In this document: one piece after another, positions 34,600-44,071 of the stretch
Position numbering within the stretch: position 1 is the stretch's first letter
Layout of the letters: the number at the start of each line of letters is the position of its first letter
Assembly (NCBI GenBank): GCA_934230415.1
Contig: CAKQEW010000007.1
Coordinates: 1-64,000, forward strand
Source of the DNA: an uncultured Alphaproteobacteria bacterium
Lineage (GTDB): Bacteria > Pseudomonadota > Alphaproteobacteria > Rs-D84
Length of the DNA: 64,000 nucleotides
Direction of reading: 5' to 3'
The notes under the pieces: generated by a model
Seen by the model: only the letters and a program-made list of their open reading frames with translations
Database searches by the model: none
Told to the model about the DNA's origin: nothing
Program-made: the position numbers and the translations under genes

Positions 34600-36650
34600 T
34601 CAGCCAATGTTCCAACCGACATTGTGATACGACGAATACCACTGCTGATGGATTTTTCCTTGTTCACACGGGCCCTTAATATTTCACCTGTGTGATAAAC
34701 GTGCGTGCCACCACACAGTTCGCACGACACATCGCCGGCCGTAATAACCTTGACCGTGTCGCCGTATTTTTCATTAAACAGTGCTGTTGCGCCCTTCTCC
34801 TTGGCGGCATCCAGTGACATTTCTTCGTGTGTGACCGGCATATCGGCCGCAATCCATTGGTTCACCAAATCTTCCACCGCTTTCTTTTCATCATCCGTCA
34901 TTGCACGTCCGAACGAGAAGTCAAAACGCACAGAATCCGGCGAAACCTTGGACCCACGCTGGTGCACATCTTCGTTCAAGACATGTTGCAACGCCGCCTG
35001 TAACAAATGGGTCGCCGTGTGGGCACGCGTGGTCTGCTGGCGCACAGCTGTATTAATGGATGTTTTAACCGTATCACCCACCGCCAGGTCACCCGTCAAT
35101 GTTCCCTTGTGAATAACAACGTTGTCGGCACGTGCGGCCTCGGCCACGGTCATAACAGATGTACCATCGCGCGTAATTTCACCGCTGTCGCCAACCTGGC
35201 CACCCTGGGTACCATAGAAATTGGTTTTGTCCAGTGCAACCTCTACCGCGTCACCGACGTTGGCCGATTTCACAAATTCACCATTGCGCAAAATTGCCAA
35301 GACACGTGATTCCATATCTGGATTCGGCGCATATTTCGCACTGTCGTCTGTTGCCGACAGATTCTGGGATTCCCACAGTGTACGTGTACCCTTGGTATCG
35401 GCACGGCTGCGTTCCTTTTGTTCGGTCATGGCGCGTTCAAATCCGGCAACGTCAACGGCGATATTCTTGTCGCGCAGAATCATTTGCGTCAAATCCAATG
35501 GGAAACCATATGTATCAAACAATTTAAACGCAACATCGCCCGGCAACACGTTACCATTTAATTTCGGCAATTCATTTTCCAACAACTTCATTCCGTTTTG
35601 CAGCATATCTGCAAATGCGTTTTCTTCGTTGCGGATAATTTCAACCACGCGTTTTTGTTCGCGCGCCAGTTCTGGATATGCGTCACCCATTTCGCGTACC
35701 AATGCCGGATACAGTTCCGACAACAATGCCCCACGATGACCCAACAACTGGCCATGGCGCATTGCACGACGCAATATACGGCGGATTACATATCCACGAT
35801 CAGAATTAGATGGAATCACACCATCGGCAACCGCAAACCCCACCGCACGCAGGTGGTCGGTAATGACCTTGAAACTGGAAACGTTTTCCGGTGTTTCGGC
35901 CACGTGCGTCACATCACTGACCGCACGTTTCAGGTTTACGAACAAATCTGTATCATAGTTGTCGGTCTTGCCCTGCATCAATGCGGCCCAACGTTCCAGG
36001 CCACCACCCGTATCAACATTCTTTTTCGGCAGCGGGGTCAGATTGCCATTCGCATCGCGGTCAAATTGCATAAATACGTCATTCCAGATTTCAACCCAAC
36101 GGTCATCGTCATTTGTGAATTCATCGCCGAAATCATAAAAGATTTCTGTGCATGGACCACACGGACCGGTATCGCCCGCCGACCACCAGTTGTCATGGTC
36201 ACCCATACGGATTGCTTCCTTGCCGGCAATTTTACGCCACAGTTCGGTCGCTTCTTCGTCAGACGTGTGTGTGGTCACGCGCAATTTCGCCGGGTCCAGT
36301 TTCAACACGTTGGTCAGCAAATCCCACGACATTTCAATCGCGCCGGCCTTGAAATAATCACCAAACGACCAATTCCCCACCATTTCAAAGAATGTATGGT
36401 GACGACCATCAAATCCAACCTCGTCCAAATCGTTATGTTTGCCGCCCGCGCGGATGCATTTCTGGACGTCTGCGACGCGTGGTGCAAATGCGGGTTCGGT
36501 TCCTTGTAAAATCCCCTTCCATGGGACCATACCGGCAACCGTGAACAGTAATGTTGGATCATTTGGAATCAACGATGCCGATGGCACAATTTTATGCCCA
36601 TGCGCTTCAAAATAGTCTAAAAATGTTTTACGAATTTCATTATATTTCAT
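34596..36650 (-). CDS. alaS: Alanyl-tRNA synthetase lacking the C-Ala domain
   Basis: 684 residues. Catalytic core from the N-terminus (motif 1 around FLDYFEAHGHK, motif 2 RVADVQKCIRAGGKHNDLDEVG, GCGPCTEI-like GPCGPCTEIFYD), tRNA-recognition helices, and the editing domain with HTATH (HxxxH) and CELCGGTH (CxxxH). It ends shortly after the editing domain with SSGIRRI, so the coiled coil and C-Ala (DHHA1) domain of the usual about 870-residue enzyme are missing; the terminator follows at once. The ATG at 36650 is preferred, after CAGGGATAAT. Confidence 0.92.
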   Translation of the reverse strand: MKYNEIRKTFLDYFEAHGHKIVPSASLIPNDPTLLFTVAGMVPWKGILQGTEPAFAPRVADVQKCIRAGGKHNDLDEVGFDGRHHTFFEMVGNWSFGDYFKAGAIEMSWDLLTNVLKLDPAKLRVTTHTSDEEATELWRKIAGKEAIRMGDHDNWWSAGDTGPCGPCTEIFYDFGDEFTNDDDRWVEIWNDVFMQFDRDANGNLTPLPKKNVDTGGGLERWAALMQGKTDNYDTDLFVNLKRAVSDVTHVAETPENVSSFKVITDHLRAVGFAVADGVIPSNSDRGYVIRRILRRAMRHGQLLGHRGALLSELYPALVREMGDAYPELAREQKRVVEIIRNEENAFADMLQNGMKLLENELPKLNGNVLPGDVAFKLFDTYGFPLDLTQMILRDKNIAVDVAGFERAMTEQKERSRADTKGTRTLWESQNLSATDDSAKYAPNPDMESRVLAILRNGEFVKSANVGDAVEVALDKTNFYGTQGGQVGDSGEITRDGTSVMTVAEAARADNVVIHKGTLTGDLAVGDTVKTSINTAVRQQTTRAHTATHLLQAALQHVLNEDVHQRGSKVSPDSVRFDFSFGRAMTDDEKKAVEDLVNQWIAADMPVTHEEMSLDAAKEKGATALFNEKYGDTVKVITAGDVSCELCGGTHVYHTGEILRARVNKEKSISSGIRRITMSVGTLAE

Positions 36651-36678
36651 TGTATTATCCCTGTTTATTTTCGGTGCA

Positions 36679-36707
36679 ATTCTATAAATATTATTGCAGT
36701 CATGCAA
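36679..36707 (-). promoter_or_regulatory. Predicted promoter of alaS
   Basis: On the minus strand TTGCAT (36702-36707), 17-bp spacer, TAGAAT (36679-36684). Confidence 0.55.
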
Positions 36708-36736
36708 TACATATTATTCAAAAAAACGTGAAAAAA

Positions 36737-37561
36737 TTAATTAGTATGCCCCAATGGGGCCGCCGCCGCCAATGCCGCACGCAGCGCCGCATCAAAACGC
36801 GCAATCACACGAACATAGTGGTCACGTACCGCACGCGCCGGCACACGCAGACGTCCATATTTCATGGGCGACGCGTCAACCTTTATCGCGATGTATCCAA
36901 CCCGATCCATATAAATCGGAACCGCATTTGGGTTCAGGCCGCGCGCATATGTATTCAGTGCCGTCCACATTATCGCATCATATGGCGGTCGGTAATCCAG
37001 ACTGTCATCAATATGACGTATATCTTCGGCGGCAAAATTCAGCACACGCGCCAACCCAACCATAACATCCATGCGAATCAATGACCCTACCAGTCCCATG
37101 TGCGGGCGCACAATTGTGATATTTTCGTCATCCGGACTGTAATCATTTGGATTCTGCATCAGGCGTAACAGTGCCGACACACTGTGCTGAACCACAACCA
37201 TATTTTGCACAACCGCAAAATTATCAGACGACACATTTGGCACATCAATATCCAACAACATATCATCGTCATTGGCAAACACAATCCATCCGGCATTCGG
37301 TGCAAATCGCGTTGCCGCCGACACAATCGCCATGCGGGCAAACAGTGTGCCAACGTTTTCAGAACTGTTTATAATATGTACATTACCGCGGTACCCCAGT
37401 GCGCGCACCATACGACGTGTGATTGTAACCGCCGGATTGTCATTATGAATAATCAATAAAAAATGCCGATGCAAACGCGCCAATGCCGGAACAGAAATTC
37501 GCAGCATATTCGTATCAAATGTGGTTAATCCCACAACAAGATTTATCCGCTTGGCCAACAT
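36737..37561 (-). CDS. GT2-like glycosyltransferase-fold protein
   Basis: 274 residues. The N-terminus reads VVGLTTFDTNMLRISVPAL, then IIHNDNP, NSSENVGTLFAR and VFANDDDMLLD. The last has the DDD acid cluster of GT-A nucleotide-sugar enzymes. No membrane segment. Acceptor and sugar unknown. No clear Shine-Dalgarno precedes the ATG at 37561, so the start is uncertain. Confidence 0.65.
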   Translation of the reverse strand: MLAKRINLVVGLTTFDTNMLRISVPALARLHRHFLLIIHNDNPAVTITRRMVRALGYRGNVHIINSSENVGTLFARMAIVSAATRFAPNAGWIVFANDDDMLLDIDVPNVSSDNFAVVQNMVVVQHSVSALLRLMQNPNDYSPDDENITIVRPHMGLVGSLIRMDVMVGLARVLNFAAEDIRHIDDSLDYRPPYDAIMWTALNTYARGLNPNAVPIYMDRVGYIAIKVDASPMKYGRLRVPARAVRDHYVRVIARFDAALRAALAAAAPLGHTN

Positions 37562-37636
37562 ATATTAAATAGTAATTCAATGTTTCTGGAATTGCAATGT
37601 TATTTGTGGTATAATATGCGCGACAGGAATAAAAGA

Positions 37637-38113
37637 ATGAAACCGACGATGCTGTTTGCAATTGTAATGTTAACCGCCATTGTGCTGATGGTGTCGTTTG
37701 GTTTACAATTCGGTGCAACCAACGCGGTTGCGATTTCTGAATCGGCGGCGGCGGGCGCACTGTACGTATGTCCCGCGGCCAGCCCAACATGGGATTCCAT
37801 TGCGCATGGCATTGTGCCATTGGTGCGACCGATAACGATGGGCTTCTTTTTCTCGGCCATGATATTGGCGTTCGTGTGGGGATGGGCACTGTACCAGAAT
37901 TTGTTAAAGGATTCTTTTAAGCGCGAGAGTTTTAAAAACCCGTGGGCGTTTACCAAGGTATGGTTTTGGGCGGGCGTTGTTGTATTGCTGATTTCATTCA
38001 CACCAAATCATTATCGCACGGTGCATATCACGGGTGCCCATGGCGCATATGTGCTGTGTGAAAATACGACGCCTGGTGCGCGTGCGGTGCATGCCGATGC
38101 GGTTCATCCATAA
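37637..38113 (+). CDS. Membrane protein, unknown
   Basis: 158 residues with three hydrophobic segments (about 6-26, 68-88, 112-128) and a short polar C-terminus with Cys and His. AGGA lies 10 nt before the ATG at 37637. I do not recognise the family. A TATAAT box about 25 bp upstream may be its -10 element. Confidence 0.65.
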   Translation: MKPTMLFAIVMLTAIVLMVSFGLQFGATNAVAISESAAAGALYVCPAASPTWDSIAHGIVPLVRPITMGFFFSAMILAFVWGWALYQNLLKDSFKRESFKNPWAFTKVWFWAGVVVLLISFTPNHYRTVHITGAHGAYVLCENTTPGARAVHADAVHP

Positions 38114-38164
38114 TTTTTGTTTTTTGTCAACATTCATAAATTTTATAAAAAAATAAATATACAC

Positions 38165-38193
38165 TTGACTTGAAGGCTTGAATTCTCTACGAT
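38165..38193 (+). promoter_or_regulatory. Predicted promoter of the HU gene
   Basis: TTGACT (38165-38170), 17-bp spacer, TACGAT (38188-38193), giving a 5' leader of about 140 nt. Confidence 0.6.
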
Positions 38194-38194
38194 T

Positions 38195-38312
38195 CGGACA
38201 AGCAGGACAGGCAATGTCCGTGGAATACAAGCGATTGCGACAACATCCATCTGGAAAGTGGCGCAAAACCTGGGTTCTGATTTCACAGACATTGCCTTGG
38301 TACTGCCGGACA
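38195..38312 (+). promoter_or_regulatory. HU leader with two mutually exclusive pairings
   Basis: AGGCAATGTC (38209-38218) is a perfect complement of GACATTGCCT (38288-38297). TGTCCG (38215-38220) is a perfect complement of CGGACA both upstream (38195-38200) and downstream (38307-38312). Because 38215-38218 belongs to both pairings, the local hairpin and the long-range stem exclude each other. The downstream arm lies about 30 nt before the start codon. Confidence 0.5.
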
Positions 38313-38342
38313 CCTTATAAAAAATTATGAAAGGAGAAACAC

Positions 38343-38615
38343 ATGAACAAAATGCAATTGATTGAAGCAATCGCAAATGAAGCGGAAGTTACAAAAGCAA
38401 CAGCTGCTGCTTGCTTGGATTCTTTCATCAACACAGTTACAAAAGTTCTGAAAAAGAAAGGCGAAGTTCGCTTGGTTGGTTTCGGTACATTCGCGACTGC
38501 AAAACGCAAAGCGACAACAGGCCGTAACCCACAGACAGGTGCTGCTATTAAAATCCCAGCATCCACACAGCCTAAATTCAAACCAGGTAAGGCTTTGAAA
38601 GACGCTTTGAACTAA
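38343..38615 (+). CDS. hup: HU-family DNA-binding protein
   Basis: 90 residues, standard HU length. MNKMQLIEAIANEAEVTKATA, the VRLVGFGTFATAKRKATTG arm start, GRNPQTG at the arm tip and IPASTQPKFKPGKALKDALN at the end. Nucleoid protein that bends DNA. AAAGGAG precedes the ATG. Codon use is more AT-ending than in neighbouring genes, as expected for a very highly expressed gene. Confidence 0.95.
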   Translation: MNKMQLIEAIANEAEVTKATAAACLDSFINTVTKVLKKKGEVRLVGFGTFATAKRKATTGRNPQTGAAIKIPASTQPKFKPGKALKDALN

Positions 38616-38641
38616 AATCATTTGATTTTGTTTCATAAAAA

Positions 38642-38669
38642 CGCCGCCCACCCGGGCGGTGTTTTTTTT
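38642..38669 (+). terminator. Intrinsic terminator after HU
   Basis: CGCCGCCC/GGGCGGTG stem followed by TTTTTTTT. Confidence 0.85.
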
Positions 38670-39113
38670 AGAGCACAGAGAATAGAGCATAGCAAAGACC
38701 AGAGAACAATGTTTTTATATCACGTCATACCGGCGTAGGCCGGTATCCATTGCCCCGCAGGGACAAATTACCCCCCCTTCGGATACTCCTCCACAGGAGG
38801 AGAACTTACCCCGCGACACAAAATTAAACTATGTTCATAATAAAAAACTTAAAAACTTGTCATCCCGTGGCTTGCCGGGTCCCACGAAATTGATAAATTT
38901 CGTGGGTGGTGTCCTCGGGACCCAGGTTATTGAACTTGCGCGGTACGCGCACATATTTGTCCCTGCGGGGCAATGCCCCCCCGGCCTGCGCCGGGGTGAC
39001 GAAATATAATAAAGAATACGCCAGACTAAAGTTCCCCTCTGGCGGAAACACCCACAAAATCGTACTATTTTGCGGGGCCCGGGTCGGGGTGGCACACAGT
39101 GCCGGGGTGGCGG
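38670..39113. repeat. Dispersed intergenic repeat mosaic, copy 2
   Basis: About 440 nt of blocks shared with other intergenic regions: a CTCT-type block in reverse (GAGAATAGAGCATAGCAAAGA), a palindrome CATACCGGCGTAGGCCGGTAT with CATTGCCCCGCAGGGACAAAT, a GTCATCCCGTGGCTTGCC block, and from 38992 a stretch with AAAGAATACGCCAGACTAAA also found at 51301-51355. No gene. Confidence 0.65.
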
Positions 39114-39115
39114 GG

Positions 39116-41653
39116 TTATTTCCAATCACTGGGGATATCGTCGTAATCTGATAATTCTGTAGTATCGCTGTACATACCACCAACCTCATCGGACGTTGCC
39201 GATGGGAACACATTATACAGGTATGTACCATCTGGATTTCGCGCCGATGGCCCAGTCAGGCCGCTGCAACCCATAAATGTGTCACCGAACATGTAATTGG
39301 CTGGCGCACCGGACAGGTCCCCAAAGAAACCAAGTGGAATTTCACCCGTCAGGTTTTCGCATTCCGCGAAAGTCTCGCCAAACATACTGTCGGTTGGTGC
39401 ACCCTTTATCCCCGTAAACAAGCCTTCTGGCAAACTGGTCAGATTTGTGTTTTGATAAAATGTTTGGTAAAACCGTGGTTGACTGCCGTCCGCCAGGGTT
39501 GGGAATATTGCACCCAGACTGCCCGATATCTTTGCCGTACGTTCGACCAAATCAAAACGGATTGTAGCATAACTATCATCGTACGCGGTTGCCTTACCAC
39601 CGATTTTAATATTGTACGTATCCGGATTATAGTCATCGTAAGTGTGCGTGATATAGTCTTGATCTGTAGCGGTTCTGGTTATTGTTTGCACCGCGCTTCT
39701 ATCGCCCCAGTCCACATAAAATGTCCCGGCGGCAGCAATGTAGAAACCAAAACTGGTCGTATCACTTGTAGTGGTTATGGTAAATGGGAATTTCATTTCG
39801 TCAAACGGAATTGGTTCGGGGTATGTACAAGAATTGTTTGGTCCCCAGGCCGATGGGATGGATGCATTATCATACAGGCACGTGCCGGTGTACATATCGC
39901 CAACCTGGGATGATGTTGCCGACGCGAATGCATTATACAAATACGTGCCATCTGGGCTCCGTGCTGATTTACCGGTCAGGCCACTGCACCCATTAAATGT
40001 ATGGGTAAACATATTGTTTTGTAACGTACCAGATAAATTACCAAATAACCCCAACGGTATTTCACCCGTCAGACCGGAACATCCCCTGAATGTGCCGCCA
40101 AACATACTGTATGCAGGCGCGCCAGACAGTTCGCCAAACAACCCCGATGGAATTTCGCCTGTCAGACCACTGCATCCATTAAATGTGGCGTCAAACATAT
40201 ATGTGGCGGGTGTACCAGATATATTTCCAAACAGTCCTGACGGTATTGAACCCGTCAGGCCGGAACAGCCCCTGAAAGTACCGCCAAACATGCTGGCCGC
40301 TGGTGCGCCAGACAGTTCGCCAAACAATCCCGATGGAATTTCGCCCGTCAGACCAGTGCACCCATTAAACGTCCCGTCAAACATATATGCAGCAGGTGCA
40401 CCAGATATATTTCCAAACAATCCAGACGGTATTGAACCCGTCAGACCAGAACTGCCCCTGAATGTGCTGGCAAACATATAGACCTCCGGCGCGCCAGACA
40501 AGTTACCAAACAATCCCGCTGGGATACTGCCAGTCAAACCACTGCAACCGGTAAATGTGCTACCGAACATATACATGGCTGGGGCACCAGACAGATTACC
40601 AAACAATCCCGCTGGAATATGGCCTGTTAACCTACTGCAACCACCAAATGTCCGATAGAACATACTGCTGACCGGCGCGCCAGATAGCCCAGCGAACAGA
40701 TTTTCTGGGATGTTCCCCGTCAAGTTTGTACAGTTGTAGAAAGTATCGCGGAACCGTGGTTGACTGCCGTCCGCCAGTGTTGGGAAGATTTCGCCCAGGC
40801 TGCCGCTTATACCAGCTAGGTTCGTATTTGATTTAAAACTAATTGCCCCTAGGTATGTTGAATACTTCGTCGCCAAACCACCGATTTTAATATCATATGC
40901 CGCGGCGGTGGTGTACGTGTGGCTGATGGTTTGGTTGTTGGTATCGGTCTTGGTTATCGTTTCCACATCACTGCCGTCACCCCAGTCAACCCAGAACTCA
41001 CCCGCGGCAGATATGCTAAAACTAAAACTGCTGGTGCTGCTGGTCGTGGTGGCCGTGAACGGGAATGTCTTTGGTTTGGGCTTAATCAATGTCGCAACGG
41101 CCTTGTCCACCGTGTTCTTACTGGCGGCGTATGATGTGGCGTAAATACTGTCGCCGTATCGTTTGTCTGTCCCGCCCAATCGTTTGTTCGCAACGTCAAT
41201 CATACCCATTAAATATCGCATGTTTGCCGCCGCACGTTCGTTTTTCAGGTTCGGGTGATATGCAATGTTTATCCCCCATTTTGCCGCAATCGCCTGGTGG
41301 ATATACTTTACATTCACCATCGGCGATACCGCCAACCATTTTGCGTATATCTTGGTCAGGTCTGATGGGATTGTTTCACCTGGCTGATACGTTTGCCCCT
41401 TGCCATCCTCTTGTGTGTTCCAACCAATAAATGTTTTATCGCCACAGGTAAAGGTAGTATTCTCTTTAAATATACCAACCTCGCCAGCGCCTACACACCA
41501 GCTATCGGTCATAGTAGAACTGTCGCATGTATTGTAGTACGTAAATTGTATCATTTCTGGGCGCGCCATTGCCGGCACAGTCATTACCGCCATCGCCACG
41601 CACAGCGCCACACTGCGTAAAAAACGTATAAACCGAACAGTCATCCCAAACAC
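39116..41653 (-). CDS. BspA-like repeat surface protein, paralog 1
   Basis: 845 residues from a GTG start at 41653, chosen because GGGGGAG lies 6 nt upstream; ATG at 41644 is the alternative. Signal peptide to about AMA. Then an InlB-like segment (FIGWNTQEDGKGQTYQPGE), a conserved helical region (KYIHQAIAAKWGIN), a PKD-like domain (VDWGDGSDVETITKT, SHTYTTAAAYDIKIGG) and nine 31-residue repeats of pattern MFxxTFxxCSGLTGxIPxxLFGxLSGAPA, close to TpLRR/BspA repeats. A second PKD-like domain and three more repeats follow. No cell-wall or membrane anchor is seen. Its first 240 residues are almost identical to those of paralog 2 (51404-54712). Confidence 0.85.
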   Translation of the reverse strand: MFGMTVRFIRFLRSVALCVAMAVMTVPAMARPEMIQFTYYNTCDSSTMTDSWCVGAGEVGIFKENTTFTCGDKTFIGWNTQEDGKGQTYQPGETIPSDLTKIYAKWLAVSPMVNVKYIHQAIAAKWGINIAYHPNLKNERAAANMRYLMGMIDVANKRLGGTDKRYGDSIYATSYAASKNTVDKAVATLIKPKPKTFPFTATTTSSTSSFSFSISAAGEFWVDWGDGSDVETITKTDTNNQTISHTYTTAAAYDIKIGGLATKYSTYLGAISFKSNTNLAGISGSLGEIFPTLADGSQPRFRDTFYNCTNLTGNIPENLFAGLSGAPVSSMFYRTFGGCSRLTGHIPAGLFGNLSGAPAMYMFGSTFTGCSGLTGSIPAGLFGNLSGAPEVYMFASTFRGSSGLTGSIPSGLFGNISGAPAAYMFDGTFNGCTGLTGEIPSGLFGELSGAPAASMFGGTFRGCSGLTGSIPSGLFGNISGTPATYMFDATFNGCSGLTGEIPSGLFGELSGAPAYSMFGGTFRGCSGLTGEIPLGLFGNLSGTLQNNMFTHTFNGCSGLTGKSARSPDGTYLYNAFASATSSQVGDMYTGTCLYDNASIPSAWGPNNSCTYPEPIPFDEMKFPFTITTTSDTTSFGFYIAAAGTFYVDWGDRSAVQTITRTATDQDYITHTYDDYNPDTYNIKIGGKATAYDDSYATIRFDLVERTAKISGSLGAIFPTLADGSQPRFYQTFYQNTNLTSLPEGLFTGIKGAPTDSMFGETFAECENLTGEIPLGFFGDLSGAPANYMFGDTFMGCSGLTGPSARNPDGTYLYNVFPSATSDEVGGMYSDTTELSDYDDIPSDWK

Positions 41654-41675
41654 AGGTTTCTCCCCCAATATTGCA

Positions 41676-41796
41676 AATATTGCCGAACCTAAACGGTGGT
41701 TTATTTACGTCGTAATCTGATTGACACAGCGCCCAGAAAACCGCTATTATTCCATTCATAAGAATGCCGAAAATAAACCACCGTTTATTTTCGGCA
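41676..41796 (-). promoter_or_regulatory. Palindromic leader of BspA-like paralog 1
   Basis: A 14-bp perfect hairpin TGCCGAAAATAAAC/GTTTATTTTCGGCA (41765-41796, 4-nt loop) lies about 110 bp upstream. A second element at 41682-41706 (17-nt core TAAACGGTGGTTTATTT on the plus strand) is perfectly complementary to 41771-41787 within that hairpin, so RNA can form either the local hairpin or a long-range duplex ending next to the GGGGGAG ribosome site. The frame MPKINGGLFSAFL is encoded in the hairpin. Confidence 0.6.
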
Positions 41797-41819
41797 TTAA
41801 TTCTTACCCGCAATGCCAC

Positions 41820-41962
41820 GCTGGGCGCGCCCTGCAACGATTTTTAAGAGTACGTTTTTATTTGTCCCTGCGGGGCAATGGATACCGGCCTGGTACCACC
41901 CACGGAATTTGCCAATTCCGCGGGTGGTTCCGCCAGAGGGGAACTGGGGGGCCTGTCGTGGG
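41820..41962. repeat. Dispersed intergenic repeat, copy 3
   Basis: Holds TTTGTCCCTGCGGGGCAATGGATACCGGCCTG and CGCGGGTGGTTCCGCCAGAGGGGAACT-type blocks seen in the other copies. The rest up to 42207 is the upstream region of the RNase J gene with a TATAAT box near 42067-42072. Confidence 0.6.
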
Positions 41963-42207
41963 GTGGTATTTTTATATTGCAATTATGGCAAAAAGCACTA
42001 TCATATCGGTGTGAGAAGAGAATCTGGTCCGATTATTTTTGGATTAGAAAAAATTACACCCATGTGTTATAATTGTCATATGAATCAATTCCACACTGGG
42101 ATTAAGCCTGCACTGCCACAGATTCACTACAAATAAAGTTATGCTTTATTGGCAATGGATTGCGTGGTGGTGCAATAACGTTAAACATAACAAAAGGATT
42201 ATATATA

Positions 42208-44043
42208 ATGGTAAAAGTTAGAGAGAAAAAAGCGGCCCCTGCACCAGCCCCAACGGCCAAGAAACCCGCGCGTGCGCCCAAGAAAGGCGATGCCCCCAAA
42301 AAGCCAGCAAAAATTTCTGGTATGAATAAACATGAATCAGATGCCAACGACGACAAGGTTTACTTTATGGCGTTGGGTGGTCTGGAACACATTGGCCAGA
42401 ATATGTACCTGTATAAATACCACGGCAAATACCTGGTCGTGGATTGTGGTATGGGTTTTTTGGAAGAAGAAATCGGTGCCGGCGACGTTCAGTATTGCGA
42501 CACAACATGGTTGGAAAAGCGCAAGAAAGACGTTGTTGGATTTGTAATCACCCACGGTCACGAAGACCACATCGGTGCATTAAAATACATTTGGCCGAAA
42601 TTCAGAAAGCCTATTTACTGCACACGGTTCCCGGCGGAAATTCTGATTCAGACATTCCGTGGCATGGAAATGGATTTTAACCCGGACAAAGATATCGTTG
42701 TGTTTGATCACCATGGTGCAACACTGGATTTGGATCCGTTTACGGTTGAAACATTCCACGTTTCGCATTCTGTCCCAGAGGCCCAGATGTTGATTATCAA
42801 AACCCCTGCGGGCAAGATTCTGCACACGGGCGACTGGACGTTTAATGACGATAACCCGATTGAAGAACCAACCGATTTTGCGCGCCTGCGTGAAATTGGG
42901 TCTGACCCGAAATTGTTGGCATGTATGTCTGATTCTACATCGGCATCACGCCAGGAAAAACAGACCACAGAAACCCAGGTTCGCGACACGTTTACACGCC
43001 TGATGCAGGAAGCGCCAGGTCGCGTCATCGTGACGGGATATTCACGTTCAATCGCGCGTATGAAAATGTTTGCAGAGGCCGCGCACGCCGCTGGTCGTGT
43101 TGCCGCAATCAAAGAACGCAGCAACCCAAACCCGGTGCCATACGTCGGTCTGCCAGAATTCCGCGAAATGGGTATGGAATTTGGATATCTGGGCAAAGAT
43201 GATGTTTACCTGCACAGTGAAATCAAAGATTTGCCAGCAGAAAAACAGGCGATATTCTTGACCGGTTCCCAGGGCGAACAATTTGCAATGCTGACACGTC
43301 TGTGCCGTGGGCATGTAAAGGAAATGAAACTGATGCCGACCGATACGGTCCTGTTCAGTTCCATCATTATTCCGGGACGCGAACAGGATGTTTCGTTCCT
43401 GTACAACAAACTGGCGCGCATGGGTATTAAAACACACACGATATTTGATACCGATCACCTGCATGCATCGGGTCACGCGGGACGTCCAGAATTTGAACGC
43501 TTCTATGACCTGGTTCATCCCCAGGTTTCTGTGCCAATGCACGGTGATTACATTAATGAAATGCTGAACGGCAAAATGGCAATGGAACGCGGTGGTGCAA
43601 AATACATGATGGTTGTGCACAACGGCGAAATGATTGCGTTGGCCGATGGCGCCGAACCATATGTCTGTGAAACCATTGACACAGGATTCGTCGTTATGGA
43701 AGGTGAAACAGAACGCAGTGCCGATGACCAGGTTTATAAAAACCGCCGCAAGATTGCGACAAACGGTGCCGTGTTCGTCACATTGCCGGTGGACAAGCGT
43801 GGTTTCCTGAAAGGCGTACCCGAAGTATCCAGTGCGGGTATATTTGAAACCGATGATACCGGATTCATGAAACGCCAGATTCAGATTGAAATCACCAAAG
43901 CAATTGACGCGTTGACCAAAACAGAACGCAAAGACCGCGACAACCTGGTTCGTGCGGTTCAGGTTGCGTCAAACAAGGTTGTGCGTGCGGCACTGGGCGC
44001 GGACAAAAAACCACAATACAGTGTGCACTTTGTGCAGAAATAA
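42208..44043 (+). CDS. rnj: Ribonuclease J
   Basis: 611 residues. A Lys/Pro/Ala-rich extension (about 1-40) precedes the metallo-beta-lactamase fold with HGHEDHIGALKY (motif 2), TGDWTF, the beta-CASP part with SDSTSA and GYSRSIARM, and a C-terminal domain. RNase J is a 5'-3' exonuclease and endonuclease of RNA decay, replacing or joining RNase E. AAAGGA lies 9-10 nt before the ATG at 42208. The basic extension is unusual. Confidence 0.93.
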   Translation: MVKVREKKAAPAPAPTAKKPARAPKKGDAPKKPAKISGMNKHESDANDDKVYFMALGGLEHIGQNMYLYKYHGKYLVVDCGMGFLEEEIGAGDVQYCDTTWLEKRKKDVVGFVITHGHEDHIGALKYIWPKFRKPIYCTRFPAEILIQTFRGMEMDFNPDKDIVVFDHHGATLDLDPFTVETFHVSHSVPEAQMLIIKTPAGKILHTGDWTFNDDNPIEEPTDFARLREIGSDPKLLACMSDSTSASRQEKQTTETQVRDTFTRLMQEAPGRVIVTGYSRSIARMKMFAEAAHAAGRVAAIKERSNPNPVPYVGLPEFREMGMEFGYLGKDDVYLHSEIKDLPAEKQAIFLTGSQGEQFAMLTRLCRGHVKEMKLMPTDTVLFSSIIIPGREQDVSFLYNKLARMGIKTHTIFDTDHLHASGHAGRPEFERFYDLVHPQVSVPMHGDYINEMLNGKMAMERGGAKYMMVVHNGEMIALADGAEPYVCETIDTGFVVMEGETERSADDQVYKNRRKIATNGAVFVTLPVDKRGFLKGVPEVSSAGIFETDDTGFMKRQIQIEITKAIDALTKTERKDRDNLVRAVQVASNKVVRAALGADKKPQYSVHFVQK

Positions 44044-44071
44044 AAAACGCGCCATCGGCGCGTTTTTTTAT
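44044..44071. terminator. Bidirectional terminator after RNase J
   Basis: AAAAACGCGCC/GGCGCGTTTTTTT palindrome between convergent genes. Confidence 0.85.

Noticed and set aside
38835..39231. Several frames of 90-120 codons across the repeat mosaic
   Set aside because: They follow palindromic repeats that recur in non-coding positions and have no start signals.
39771..40481. Plus-strand frame of about 236 codons inside paralog 1
   Set aside because: Antisense shadow of the 31-residue repeats, with the same periodicity.
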